Source of the DNA: Microbacterium sp. oral taxon 186 str. F0373
GTDB taxonomy: Bacteria > Actinomycetota > Actinomycetes > Actinomycetales > Microbacteriaceae
Direction: 5' to 3'
Length of the DNA stretch: 64,000 bases
Assembly: GCF_000411455.1 (NCBI RefSeq)
Contig: NZ_KE150457.1
Span: 510,962 to 574,961 of the forward strand
Positions 45,606 to 56,300 of this stretch are shown one piece after another. Every line of letters begins with the position of its first letter. Positions within the stretch are counted from its first letter, which is position 1. The notes under the pieces were generated by a model, which was not told where the DNA came from, searched no databases, and saw nothing but the letters and a program-made list of their open reading frames with translations. Both the position numbers and the translations under genes were made by a program.

Positions 45606-48043
45606 GCGGTGCGCCGCGGGCGCGAGGCCGCGCGGCTCCCCCTCTCGAAGTGTGACCGGAACGATCGCGGGACGAACGATCTCAACGATACGGCTGCACG
45701 CAGCCGGCGCCACCTGCTCGTCGCGAGCGCAGCACGCTCGTCCTCGACGATCCGCCAGAACTCATCGGCCTCGTCGGGGGCCATCGGGCGGGCGGAGAAC
45801 ACCGCTTCGTCGGCGGTGCGCGCCAGCGCGCCCGCCGCCGGACGTCCGAGCGCCTGTGCGATCTCGGAACGCGTGGCGGCCGGTGGCGGGCGGCGACCGG
45901 CGTCGACCGCGACATCGAGGTACTCGTCCCACCCCCCGGCGATCGCGTCGGCGGGACGGTCCTGGCGTCGCCGCCGGCGCCGACGCAGCGCCTTGGCGAT
46001 CACGATCGCCGCGAACGGACCGGCGAGCACGAGCAGAACCGCCAGGACACCGCCCGTGATGCCCAGCGTCGTCCACAGCCAGCGCAGGTCGAGAGGGTCG
46101 GAGCGGTCGGTCGGCGCGGCACTGTCCTCCTGCGCGGGACGCTGGGGCTGCACCTCGTCGACCCCGTCGGGGCGCACCGAGGTGGCGATCTGGGGGTCGG
46201 GCTGCTCGGTGCGCTCGGTGCGCGGCGGGCGCACGTGCTGAGGGGTGACGTCGACCGGGATCCAGTCCCCCGACGCGGCGCGCACCTCCACCCACGCCGA
46301 GACGTCGCCGGCGCGACACACCCCGCCGGCGCAGGTCGCGGCATCCGGGTCGCTCGACGTGAGGCGCGTGCCGACGACCACCCGCGCCGGAAAGCCCAGC
46401 TCACGGGCGATGAGGGCGACGGCGGCCGAGAACTGCTCGTCGTCGCCGACGGCGGCCACGAGGTCGTCCGCGGCGACGGCGGCGGGGTCGGCCTCGCGGG
46501 CCAGCAGCGCCGTGAACATGGCGTCGATGCGCGCCAGCGAGTGTCCCGACGCGCTCGGTGCGAAGGTGTAGCCCGCCCCGAGCCGCTGCATCCAGGCGGC
46601 GCCGACAGCGGGCGGGCGCAGCGCGTGGCTCAGGTAGCCGCGGGAGCGCAGCAGCGTGACCAGGCCGTCCAGAGCCGCCCCGCCCGTGCCGACGGCATGC
46701 TGCTGCACCCAGGTGCGCAGGCTCGCCGGTGCCACGAGTTCGCTGCCGTCGGCGGCGGTCACCGACACTCCCGCCTGCCCCCCGGGAGCAGTGACCGAAG
46801 ACAGGGCGCTCATCGCCGGCGCGGCAGCGCGGAGACGGTAGGTGTCACCGGCGCTCCAGGGGGCCGTCTCGACTGCCGCCTCCCGTGCGCCGCTCACGTA
46901 GAAGCCGTCGGCCAGTGCGGCGGCGCGCGGCCCGGCGAAGTCGACGGATGCCACGGCTCCGGCCGTCGGCATCCAGATGCCGTCCAGCGCGCCGATCGTC
47001 ACCTCGGCGTCGATGGGAGCCCCCTCACCGAGGACGCGTGCCGCGGCGAGCCGCACGAACGGCTCGCCGGCCGGGTCGGTGCGCCAGACCGCGCCGTCGT
47101 AATCGTCCAGAACAGCCAGTCGCACCCGGTCGGGGAGAGCGTCGCCGGTGACCCGGAACAGTTCTTCGTCGACGCGCGCGTCGGCGAACAGCGTCCGATA
47201 CGAGCTCAACGGGCTGATCGCGCGGGAGATCTCCTGCCGGGGCCCCGTCGCCTCGCGCAGCACATCGCGCTGCGCAGGCACCGCCACCGCCGGCACCGAG
47301 ACGGCGACGGCCGCGGCGACGGCGACCATGCCGAACCCGAGCCCGAGCCGGCGCAGTCGCGGGCCCGCTCCCCGCGCGGCGTCGCCGGCCACTCGCACGC
47401 GAGCCGCGCCCGACCCTCGTCGAAGGGCCTGCACGCGCGCGGCGCGGCTGCGCCACGACAACCACAGCACGCCGGTCAGCAGCACCCCCGCTCCCACGGC
47501 CGTCTCGACCGGGGCGGGAAGGACGAGGGGGCCCACGACCAGGGGGGCGCTGACCTCGGTGCTGCCGAACAGCAGCCCGAAGCCGGCCATCGCGATCGCG
47601 ACGGGCACGGCGAGCACGGCGAGCGCGTCCCTGCGCCAGCTCAGCAGCAGGACGCTGGCCGTACCGACCAGGAACACCACGAGCGCGGGCACCAGCAGGT
47701 TGCGATACGACCCGACCGGCAGGTCGACGGTGAGCAGGTCCTTCCAGCCCCACAGCAGTCCCGTGACGAGATCGCCCAGTCCTTGGAGGAACGGTGCCGG
47801 CGCCCCCGCACGGGAGGGGACGGCCAGGGGCACTCCCGCCACGAGGACGGCGCCGGCGAGCAGTCCGGCCGCGGCCCATCCGCTCCACCGTCGCCAGGCG
47901 ACGAGGGCCGCGATGGCCGCGGCGAGCACGGATGCCGCGGCCACCAGCAGCAGGAACGATCCGGACCGGTAGATGGGCCACGCCGCGACGGCGGCCAACA
48001 CCACGGCGGCGAGCGCGTAGAGCGCGCCGGCCACGACCCTCAC
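45602..48043 (-). CDS. Transglutaminase-like membrane protein with degenerate catalytic triad
   Basis: An 813-aa protein. N-terminal membrane helices (about 1-255), an extracellular DUF3488/transglutaminase-core region (about 430-605), one more helix (about 660-685) and a cytosolic tail with a DUF4129-like end. In active members the core reads GDC-E-Q-F, then HAWVEV, then WVPVD. Here it reads GDDEQF (D535 in place of Cys), VSAWVEV (S582 in place of His) and WIPVD (D598 kept). It is therefore probably non-catalytic. GTG start at 48043 overlaps the DUF58 stop, which excludes a much longer upstream frame. Confidence 0.85.
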   Translation of the reverse strand: MRVVAGALYALAAVVLAAVAAWPIYRSGSFLLLVAAASVLAAAIAALVAWRRWSGWAAAGLLAGAVLVAGVPLAVPSRAGAPAPFLQGLGDLVTGLLWGWKDLLTVDLPVGSYRNLLVPALVVFLVGTASVLLLSWRRDALAVLAVPVAIAMAGFGLLFGSTEVSAPLVVGPLVLPAPVETAVGAGVLLTGVLWLSWRSRAARVQALRRGSGAARVRVAGDAARGAGPRLRRLGLGFGMVAVAAAVAVSVPAVAVPAQRDVLREATGPRQEISRAISPLSSYRTLFADARVDEELFRVTGDALPDRVRLAVLDDYDGAVWRTDPAGEPFVRLAAARVLGEGAPIDAEVTIGALDGIWMPTAGAVASVDFAGPRAAALADGFYVSGAREAAVETAPWSAGDTYRLRAAAPAMSALSSVTAPGGQAGVSVTAADGSELVAPASLRTWVQQHAVGTGGAALDGLVTLLRSRGYLSHALRPPAVGAAWMQRLGAGYTFAPSASGHSLARIDAMFTALLAREADPAAVAADDLVAAVGDDEQFSAAVALIARELGFPARVVVGTRLTSSDPDAATCAGGVCRAGDVSAWVEVRAASGDWIPVDVTPQHVRPPRTERTEQPDPQIATSVRPDGVDEVQPQRPAQEDSAAPTDRSDPLDLRWLWTTLGITGGVLAVLLVLAGPFAAIVIAKALRRRRRRRQDRPADAIAGGWDEYLDVAVDAGRRPPPAATRSEIAQALGRPAAGALARTADEAVFSARPMAPDEADEFWRIVEDERAALATSRWRRLRAAVSLRSFVPRSFRSHFERGSRAASRPRRTA

Positions 48044-49416
48044 GAGCGCGCTCCGCGCAGGAGCAGTCCGGCGAGGTCCTCGAGCGCACCGATGGTCACG
48101 ACGGTGAGCGGACCGACCGTCTGTGCGCGCGGGTGGGCGCGCTCGTCGCAGCGGACGGCGATGACCGCGGCATCCACCGGAAAGGCCAGCGTCGCCAGGC
48201 GCAGAGCCGCGAGAGGAACGCCCGAGCCGGCGACGAGGACAGCGACCGAGAGCCGTTCGTTGGCCTCGGCGGTCAGCCGGCACACCTCCGGGAACGGCAT
48301 CGTCTCGACGAGGCGATCGACGCCGCTGAAGCCGTCGAGCACGGCGCGCGGGGCGCCCGCGGCGATGTGGCGGATGGCGCGCAGGCGCCCCCGGACGACG
48401 CGCGGGATCTCGGCACCGACGACGATGTCGAGGTCGCGCGCGTCGTGCACGGCGCGCAGGGCCAGGGAGGATGCCGCGCTGACGGCGAGTTCGAACTCGT
48501 CGTCGGATGCGTACTCCGCGCTCGACAGTCCCAGCACGACCGCCATCCGCGAGCGGCGCGACTCCTCGTACTGCCGGACCATGAGCCGGCCCGTCTTCGC
48601 CGTTGACTTCCAATGGATCTGGCGGCGGGCATCACCGGGCGCGTACTCGCGGATCGCGTGGAAGGACATGTCCGCATCGACGAGGCGCCGCGTCGCACTG
48701 CCGTCGAGGTCGCGGATGAGTCCGGCGCTGGTGGACGGCACGGCGACGGTGCGCGGGTGGACGAACAGCTCCTGTACGTCGTCGAAAGCATGCTCGCGGC
48801 GCAGCAGCCCCAGCGGATCGGAGCGGATCGTGGTCGCCGGACCGATGCGCACGATGCCGCGACGCTGCGGCGGCAGGTCCACCGCGTGCCGGGAAACCCC
48901 GTCGGCGGCGAGGAGCGGAACGCCGAACTCGACCAGTCCGGGCCCGATCGGGATGTCGATGCGGCCGGGCAATGCCGTGGCGCGCCCGATGTTGCGCACG
49001 ACGACGGTCGCCCGCGCCGCCACCCCCGCGACGACGCGCTCCCGGTCGAGCACGAGGCGCACCTCGTACGTGCGGGCACCGAGGAGGAACGGCAGGGCCA
49101 TGGCGAGCAACGCCGCCGCGGCCGCGCCGGCGACGAGGGCCTCGACCCATCCGAACGCGAGCCCGGCCGAGAGGCCTGCGGTCGCCGTCAGCACCGCCAG
49201 GGCCCCGGCGGGCCTGATCGTCGCGCGGCACCACGCGGTGGCGGCGCGGACGGCCGCGCGCCCGCTCGCCCACACCCGCGAGGCGCGGACGGCCGCTCCC
49301 ACCAGGCGACGGCCGCGGCGCGCCGTGACCTCCGTCCGCTCGCCGGTGAGGCTGGTTGCCGAGGTCCGCGTGAGCCGGGTGTCGGTCACGGACGACCGAC
49401 TCTCGCCGCTGCTCAC
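48040..49416 (-). CDS. DUF58 domain protein
   Basis: A 458-aa membrane protein: basic N-terminus, two helices (about 68-112), then a beta-rich part and the DUF58 domain with the signature EYAPGDARRQIHWKSTAKTG (about 262-281) in a VWA-like fold. DUF58 proteins are near-constant partners of MoxR ATPases, which are thought to act on them as chaperones. GTG start overlaps the MoxR stop (49413-49416). Confidence 0.9.
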   Translation of the reverse strand: MSSGESRSSVTDTRLTRTSATSLTGERTEVTARRGRRLVGAAVRASRVWASGRAAVRAATAWCRATIRPAGALAVLTATAGLSAGLAFGWVEALVAGAAAAALLAMALPFLLGARTYEVRLVLDRERVVAGVAARATVVVRNIGRATALPGRIDIPIGPGLVEFGVPLLAADGVSRHAVDLPPQRRGIVRIGPATTIRSDPLGLLRREHAFDDVQELFVHPRTVAVPSTSAGLIRDLDGSATRRLVDADMSFHAIREYAPGDARRQIHWKSTAKTGRLMVRQYEESRRSRMAVVLGLSSAEYASDDEFELAVSAASSLALRAVHDARDLDIVVGAEIPRVVRGRLRAIRHIAAGAPRAVLDGFSGVDRLVETMPFPEVCRLTAEANERLSVAVLVAGSGVPLAALRLATLAFPVDAAVIAVRCDERAHPRAQTVGPLTVVTIGALEDLAGLLLRGARS

Positions 49417-50378
49417 GCGCTGTCCCGGCGGGTGGGCGGCGCCACGTCGAGAAGGACCTGACCGATGACGGCCTCGGGGGCGACGCCGTCGAACTCGGCC
49501 TCCGCGTGCAGGATCAGCCGGTGAGCGAGCACCGGGACGGCGAGCCGCTTGACGTCGTCGGGAGTGACGTACGTGCGCCCGTGCGCGGCGGCGCTCGTGC
49601 GCGCGGCCCGCGTCAGGGCGAGGGCCCCGCGGATGCTGACGCCCAGGCGGACCTCGTCGGCTGCCCGCGTCGCGTCGACGAGCCGCGCGATGTAGTCGAG
49701 CACGAGCGCGTCCACGTAGACGTCCGCGGCCAGTTCACTCATCCCGACCAGCGCCCCCGGGGTGAGCACGGGCGACAGGTCCGCGGTCGCGACCGCGGCG
49801 CGGTCGAGGATGCGGACCGTCGCCGCGTGATCGGGGTAGCCGAGCGCCGTGCGCAGCAGGAAGCGGTCGAGCTGGGCCTCCGGCAGCCGGTAGGTGCCGG
49901 CCTGCTCGACAGGGTTCTGCGTAGCGAGCACGAGGAAGGGGGCACCGACGGCGCGCGTGACGCCGTCGATGGTCACGCTCCCCTCCTCCATCACCTCCAG
50001 CAGCGCCGCCTGCGTCTTGGGGCTTGCGCGGTTGATCTCGTCGGCGAGGACGATGTTGGCGAAGATGGGGCCGGCGTGGAACTCGAACGCACCGGTCTTC
50101 TGGTCGTAGACGGTGATTCCGGTGATGTCACCCGGAAGCAGGTCGGGGGTGAACTGGATGCGGGTCGTCGTCCCCTGCACCGATTGGGCCACGGCGCGGG
50201 CGAGGGAGGTCTTGCCCGTGCCCGGCACGTCCTCGATGAGCACGTGGCCTTCACTGAGCATGGCGGTCAGGATGAGCTCGACGACATGACGCTTGCCGAG
50301 CACGGCGCGCTCGACGTTGTCGGCCAGTTGCGCAAAGGTCTGGGCGAACCAGCTCGCCTGCTCGGTGGTGATCGTCAT
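49413..50378 (-). CDS. MoxR-family AAA+ ATPase
   Basis: A 321-aa cytosolic ATPase. Walker A is EDVPGTGKTSLA (about 49-60), Walker B is VLADEINRASPKTQ (about 111-124), with sensor and lid regions intact. MoxR proteins act as chaperones for VWA/DUF58 partners. 15 bases after the giant exoprotein gene; corresponds to the 'AAA-ATP' gene of bifidobacterial PFNA clusters. Confidence 0.93.
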   Translation of the reverse strand: MTITTEQASWFAQTFAQLADNVERAVLGKRHVVELILTAMLSEGHVLIEDVPGTGKTSLARAVAQSVQGTTTRIQFTPDLLPGDITGITVYDQKTGAFEFHAGPIFANIVLADEINRASPKTQAALLEVMEEGSVTIDGVTRAVGAPFLVLATQNPVEQAGTYRLPEAQLDRFLLRTALGYPDHAATVRILDRAAVATADLSPVLTPGALVGMSELAADVYVDALVLDYIARLVDATRAADEVRLGVSIRGALALTRAARTSAAAHGRTYVTPDDVKRLAVPVLAHRLILHAEAEFDGVAPEAVIGQVLLDVAPPTRRDSA

Positions 50379-50393
50379 GAGGACTCCGTCGGG

Positions 50394-53300
50394 TCAGCCG
50401 GCCGGGTTCGGCGCGGCGGCGGGCGTACAGCGTGTGGCGAGCTCCGCGCTCGCGGGGGCGAGGCTCCAGCCCTGCCCGGACCAGTCGACGACAACGCGGA
50501 TGCCGGCCACGCGTGCGGCGTTCGCGGGCACCGTCCACGGATCCGTGCCGGGAGCCAGCAGCGTGTCGTTCTTGTCGTAATAGCGGATGGCCGCGGGATC
50601 GAACGTGACCGCGGCATCCGAGCCACTCGAGCTGGCGGTGCGGGAGAGCGTCGTGCCGCCGGTGCACGTGCCGAGCGACCACGAGGCCTGCACCTGATAG
50701 GGCGCGCTGCCGGCAGCGGGGGTCACGTCGCCCCACGCCGACTGCCACCATCCGTCCTTGTGCTCGTAGCGCACCTGGATCTGGGGGTCGTTGTCGAACA
50801 CGCTGCTCGGCAGTCCCCGGAAGACCACGTTGTTGTCGTTCGGCGGAGTTTCGGGCGACGTCGGCGTCTGATCGATGGTCCACGTGGCGCGACCCGACGG
50901 GGTGCCGTCGCCGGCGACGTGCGCGGTGGGACCGACCACGAAGGTGTAGCCGGTGGGCGCAGCACCGCTCTGCGTCGCGCGCACCGTGTTGGTCACGGTG
51001 GCCCGACCGAAGGAGCGTGAATCGAACCACGACTCCGCGCAGAGGGCGAAGGTGTACAGGCGCCCGTCCGGCAGGCCCCGGAAGACCCGCTGTCCGCCGT
51101 CGTCGCTGGTGCGGCAGCTGTCGGCCGAGACGGGCGCGCCGTCCTGACCGACGGGACCGTCCAGGCGCACGATGCCGTAGCGCACCCGGGCGTCGTCGCC
51201 GCCCGGCGCCGCCGTGCCCACCGCCGTGATGTCGACCCGGCCTCCGCCGACGTTGACGGCCGTGAGGGTCAGCGCGCCCTGCGTCGGCGCACCGATGCCA
51301 TGCGCCGACACCGTCGTGGAGCCGATGGCGGGACCGGGAAGACCCGGCGGAGCCGTGTACCGCGACAGCGGCGTGATCGTCACCTCGGTCGCCGTGTTGG
51401 CGCCCACCCGGAACGCGGGCACCGTGATGTCGGTCTGCGTGGCGCCGACGGCGATCGTCTGCGTCTCGCCGACCGGGCTGGTGATCTGCAAGGATCCGGT
51501 GTTCGCGGCATCCACCCCGGAGATCACCAGCGACGCCACGCCGCCGTCGGCACCGGCGACGACGGGAGCCGCGGTCGCGCCCGTGGGAGCGGACGGCGGA
51601 TCGTACGCCCAGGCGGTCGTGCGCACGGCGGTGAGCGAGGAGCCCACCGCGTTCACCGCGACGGCCTCGTACGAGCGCTGCTCTCCGTTCGGGGCGCTGA
51701 TCGGCGGGCAGATGCCCTGCGGCGTGCACACGGCCACGCGCTGGCCGGCCTGGCGGACCTCGAACCCGGTGAGCGCGGGGTAGGCGGCCTGCGCGGGCCC
51801 CGGATCGACCCGGAGGGTGAGCGAGCCGTCCGCGTAGGCGGACTGCGCCACGCTCGCCGGGGCTTTCGGGTAGCCCTGCAGGTCGAGCAGGATCCGTCCG
51901 TCTCGGGCACTCGCGCTCTGGCGTCCCTGGGCGTCGCGGACGGTGAAACTCGCCGCACATGTCGCACCGGGCGCATCCGAGGTCCACGTCGCGGAGATGC
52001 GGCTGGGCGAGACCACCGCGAAGCTCACGCCGGTGCAGACACCCGCCGCGGCGACGGAGACCACCTGCAGCGGTGTGCTCGGCAACGGGTTGACCTCACC
52101 GGCTGCGCCGACGACATCGATCGTGCACGAGGTGCCCGACGCCTGGCTGCACTGCTGCTGCACGGAACCCCCCTGCGGCAGCGTGGACGGGGCGGCGCCC
52201 ACCCGCAGGGAGATCCGCGCCGGTGCGACACCCGGGTGGGATGTCACCTGGACCACGACGCTCTCGATCGTTCCGGGCGCGGCCGCATCACGACCGCGGA
52301 TGCTCAGCTGCGCGCCCTGCAGGGCCAGGTCGAAGGATGCCGGGTTCCCCTCGACCCGGTAGACGATCGCCTCGGGGCGCCCCTGCCACGTGGTCATCGC
52401 GCCGAGGTCGAAGACCTGGGTGTCGCCCGGCGCGACCTCCAGCGCGGCCGGAGACAGCCGTGGCTGCGGGGCGATCGGGGTCACGACGACCGGGATCGAC
52501 AGGACCGTCCACGACGGCTGCCCGGTGAGGCGCACGAGGACGCGGCAGGTGTCCGTCCACGGCGCGTCCGCTCCGGCCGTGTAGCGCAGGGTGGTGGCGC
52601 CGACGGCCGTGCAGGATGCACCGGGCCGCGCGCCCGAGGCGCGGGTCTCGCCCGACAGTTCCAGGGTGCGACCGCGCGGCACGGTGACCAGTGAGGCGAG
52701 ATCGACGTCGGCCTGCGCGTTCTCGCCGACCGTCAGCGGCGGCGCGCCGGCGCGCAGCGCCAGCGGCGTATCGGCAGCAGCCGGGATCCTCAGGAACGCG
52801 TAGGTCGTCACCGGCCCGGCGGGCGTCTGTCCGGTCACCGAGAAGGGGATCAGGTGGGCACGATCATCGACGGTGCCCACCAGGCGCGTCCCCTCGACGG
52901 TGATGCCGTCCGCCGTGCCCCACAGCCCGACCGACAGCTCGCCCGCGTCACCGCCCGACCACAGCACCTTGCCGGCCAGGACATCGATACCCCTCGCGAG
53001 GTCGGCGCGCCCATCGGCATCGAGCACGGTGTCGGAGACGACCGGGAAGTCGGCGACGCGTTGGGCGACCACCCGCACGACGATGAGGCCCCGGGCGGTG
53101 TTGCCGGCAGAGGAGACCACGTCGTAGAGGAACGACATCGTCCCGGGCGTCGGCCCCGCCTCGATCGTGACCGTGTCGTCGCTCTGCGCGACGAGTCGCT
53201 GCTGCAGACGGGTGAACTCCGCCGTCGGCGACCCGTCCAGCGCGAACTGAGGAACGTCCGGGCGCACCCGTTGCAGTGTCAGCGTGCCCTGCATGGGATC

Positions 53301-56300
53301 GATGTCGTTGGCGAGGGGATGCACACGCAGGACGTTGCCGTCACCGGCTTGCACCTGCACGTAGTCGGTGTAGGTGATCGGAGCGGGGCTGGCATCGCCG
53401 CTCAGCACCCCGACACGGACGGTTCCGACACCGGAGGCGCCGGAGGGGTCCACGACCCGATAGGTGAACGTGTCCTGCCCCGAGCTGCCGGCGTCGCTCG
53501 AGTAGACGATGGAGGCACCGTCGGCGGAGATCACGGCCGAGCCGTGTGCGGGCTGATCGACGATGCGGTCCAGGCGCACGACGTCGCCGTCCGGATCCAT
53601 CCCGAACCCGTCGAACGCGATGACCGTGGACAGTCCGCTGAGCACCCGGCCCGAAAGCGCCCGGGGCTGGGGGTCGCGGTTCGCTCCGTCGCCGACCACG
53701 CTCAGGTGGACCGTCGCGGTGTCGCCGAGCGCCGGCGCGCCGGTCGTGAACGCCCGATAGGAGATCGTGAGGTCACCGGGCGATGCGGGCGCCAGCACCC
53801 GCAGCACATCGCCGGCGGCGAAGGCGAGCACGTCGGGACGCGACGCGACGATCGACTCGGGGTCCAGACGGGGGCGCGTGCCCACCGCGGCGACGTCGTT
53901 GTCCAGCACCGGGATGTCGATCTGTGCGCCGGCGCGGACGATGGCACGATCGTCGACGGCGATCGGCGCCTGCTCGGAGGCGGGCGGCAGCAGGTACACC
54001 GTCGCCTCGCCCGTGACGGCCGACCCCTCGTCGGTCGTCCCGTCGCCGACACGGTACGAGACGGTCCCCAGCAGACCCGACTCTCCGGATGCCGTCGAGC
54101 CGGATACGCGCAGCTGGCTCTGGGCCACGACATCCGCCGACAGGGACGCGCCGGTGACCGGTCGGATGACGAGATCGCTGAGCAGGAGCACACGTCGGGT
54201 GGGGTTGGTGACCGCGGCGAGGACGTCGACGGTGGCATCGGCCTGCGGACGCACGAAGGCGACGACCGGCGAGGTCGACAGATCGGCGGGACCCGCCGGG
54301 TCGAGCAGGGTGAGCCGGACCGTGCCGGTGGCCTCGTGCCCTCCCGAAGACACCGTGACGGCCACACGGTAGGCGCCGGGCGATGCCGCGACGACATCGA
54401 ACGTGGTGGAACCGCCGACGACCGTCGCCGTGGCGGCCGCGTCGTCGAGCACGCGCGCCGCGGTGAGCGTGAGGTCGCCGGCGGTGCCCGTGACGTGCGG
54501 CGCGACATCGACCGACACCCGCGAACCGGCGACATCGACGACGGCGAACGACTGCAGGGCCGGCTGCGCGTCGCCCCGGATGCGCACGACGAGCTGCCGG
54601 GTCGCCGTCGCGCCGCGGACGTCGGCGACCGTCACGGTGATCGACTCGGTCTGCTCGCCGTCCACTCCGGCGTCGCGGTGCTGGAACACGACGTCGCCCT
54701 CCGGTGTGGTCGCGACCTCGCCGAGACCGGAGTCGTCGCTCGCCGACAGCAGCAGAACGGGGTCGCCTTGAGGATCCACCCAGTCCCCGAGCACCGGAAC
54801 GGTCACCGTGCCGCCCGGAGCGACCTCGGGGCTCGGCCAGTCCTGGCGGCATCCCTCGACGCCGCACCACACCGGCGCGGAGTTCTCGTCCTCGGCGGCC
54901 ACGCGCAGCGTCACCGTCGCCGGCGGCGACACGAGACCGTTCACCGTGGTGCCGTCGGTCACCGCGTAGGTGAAGGTCGCGGACCCGGTCGCTCCGGGGG
55001 CGACGCGCACCGCGAGGCGCTGGCGGTCATCGGTGGTGGTCACGGTTCCGAACGCGGGGTCGAGACCGGCGACCGAAGCCGGGTCGACGGCGAGAACGTC
55101 ATCGTTGGGATCGTGGTCGTTCAACAACACCGGAAGACTCACGAGCGCACCCGGACGCACGCCGAACACATCGTTCTCGGCGACCGGCGGGCGCGGGTCG
55201 ATGATGGGGGGCGGCTTCTGATCCGAGGTCTTCGGCGCGGTCTGCACCTCGTCCTCGATGTTCCAATTCTGGCTGGAGGGCAGCAGCCGCCCATCCGGAA
55301 CCGACCAGACCCACCCCGAGCGCGCGTCGTTGAGGATCACGCCGTCGCCGGCATCCACGAAGACGGGACGCCGCTGAGAGCCCAGTCCCTGCCCGCCGTA
55401 GTCCAGAGGCACATCCCCGCCCGTGGAGGTCCACAGGGTGCCGCCGCGCGTGCCCTCCGCGAGCCATGCGGCGCTGACGACGCCGCCGCGACTGACCGGA
55501 CGGGCGGGGGTGCCGCGCGAGGTCGTGCTGTCGCCGAAGATGCGCTCGCCCGCGACGCCGGAGACCGCAATGCGGACCAGCCCGGTGTCATCGGCGACGT
55601 ATACGGCATCGCCGTCGACTGCGGCGCGACTGACCGCGACGGCGCCGGTCAGCGACACAGCGCCCTGCCCGCGGCTCGTCCAGAACCGTCCCGCGCCGCT
55701 GCCGGCGGTATCCAGGAGCACCCAATCGTCGCCGGCCGCGGTGAGGACGGGGCGCTCCACGGTGGCCGCGACGGTGTCGGTGGCGGCAACCCTTCCCGAG
55801 GCGAGGTCGATCCGCGAGACAGTGCCGGCCGCTGCCGAGTAGCTGAAGACCACTCCCGACGAGGACGAGGCGACGGCGGCGGATGCCGGGACCTCGATCG
55901 GCGCGGCGGGTCCGGCCGACAGCCGTCCCGCGAACACCGCCCCCGCGTCGGTGCGGTAGGCCACCACGTCGCCGGAGGCGTCGATGTCGGCCGTGCCGGC
56001 CGGCGCGGGCGTCGCCGAGCGGAGCCCCTCGGCGTCGAGATCGACCGGTGCGGCGTCGTCGATGCGCTCGACCTTGGCATCGTTGTCGGTGAACATGTAC
56101 GCGCCGTCGGCGGAGGTCACGATGCGGCTCGGGTTGCTGACCGCCCGCACCGTGTCGATCTCTCCGATGGCCGTGTTCACGCGGGCGTAGCGCAGGGTGT
56201 CGGCCTGCAGCACCCACGCCGTGGTCTGCTGCGGCGGGGTGCGCTGAGCATCCAGGCCCGGCCAGACCACACTGACCCCGGTGATGAGCGCCAACGCCGC

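Noticed and set aside
48044..48613. Upstream extension of the transglutaminase-like frame into DUF58.
   Set aside because: Arg-rich off-frame translation of the DUF58 gene; GTG at 48043 overlapping the DUF58 stop is the natural start.
43863..49468. Very long plus-strand open frames (about 790 and 1080 codons) antisense to the FHA, transglutaminase and DUF58 genes.
   Set aside because: Arg-rich, no motifs, no ribosome binding sites; antisense shadows in GC-rich DNA.
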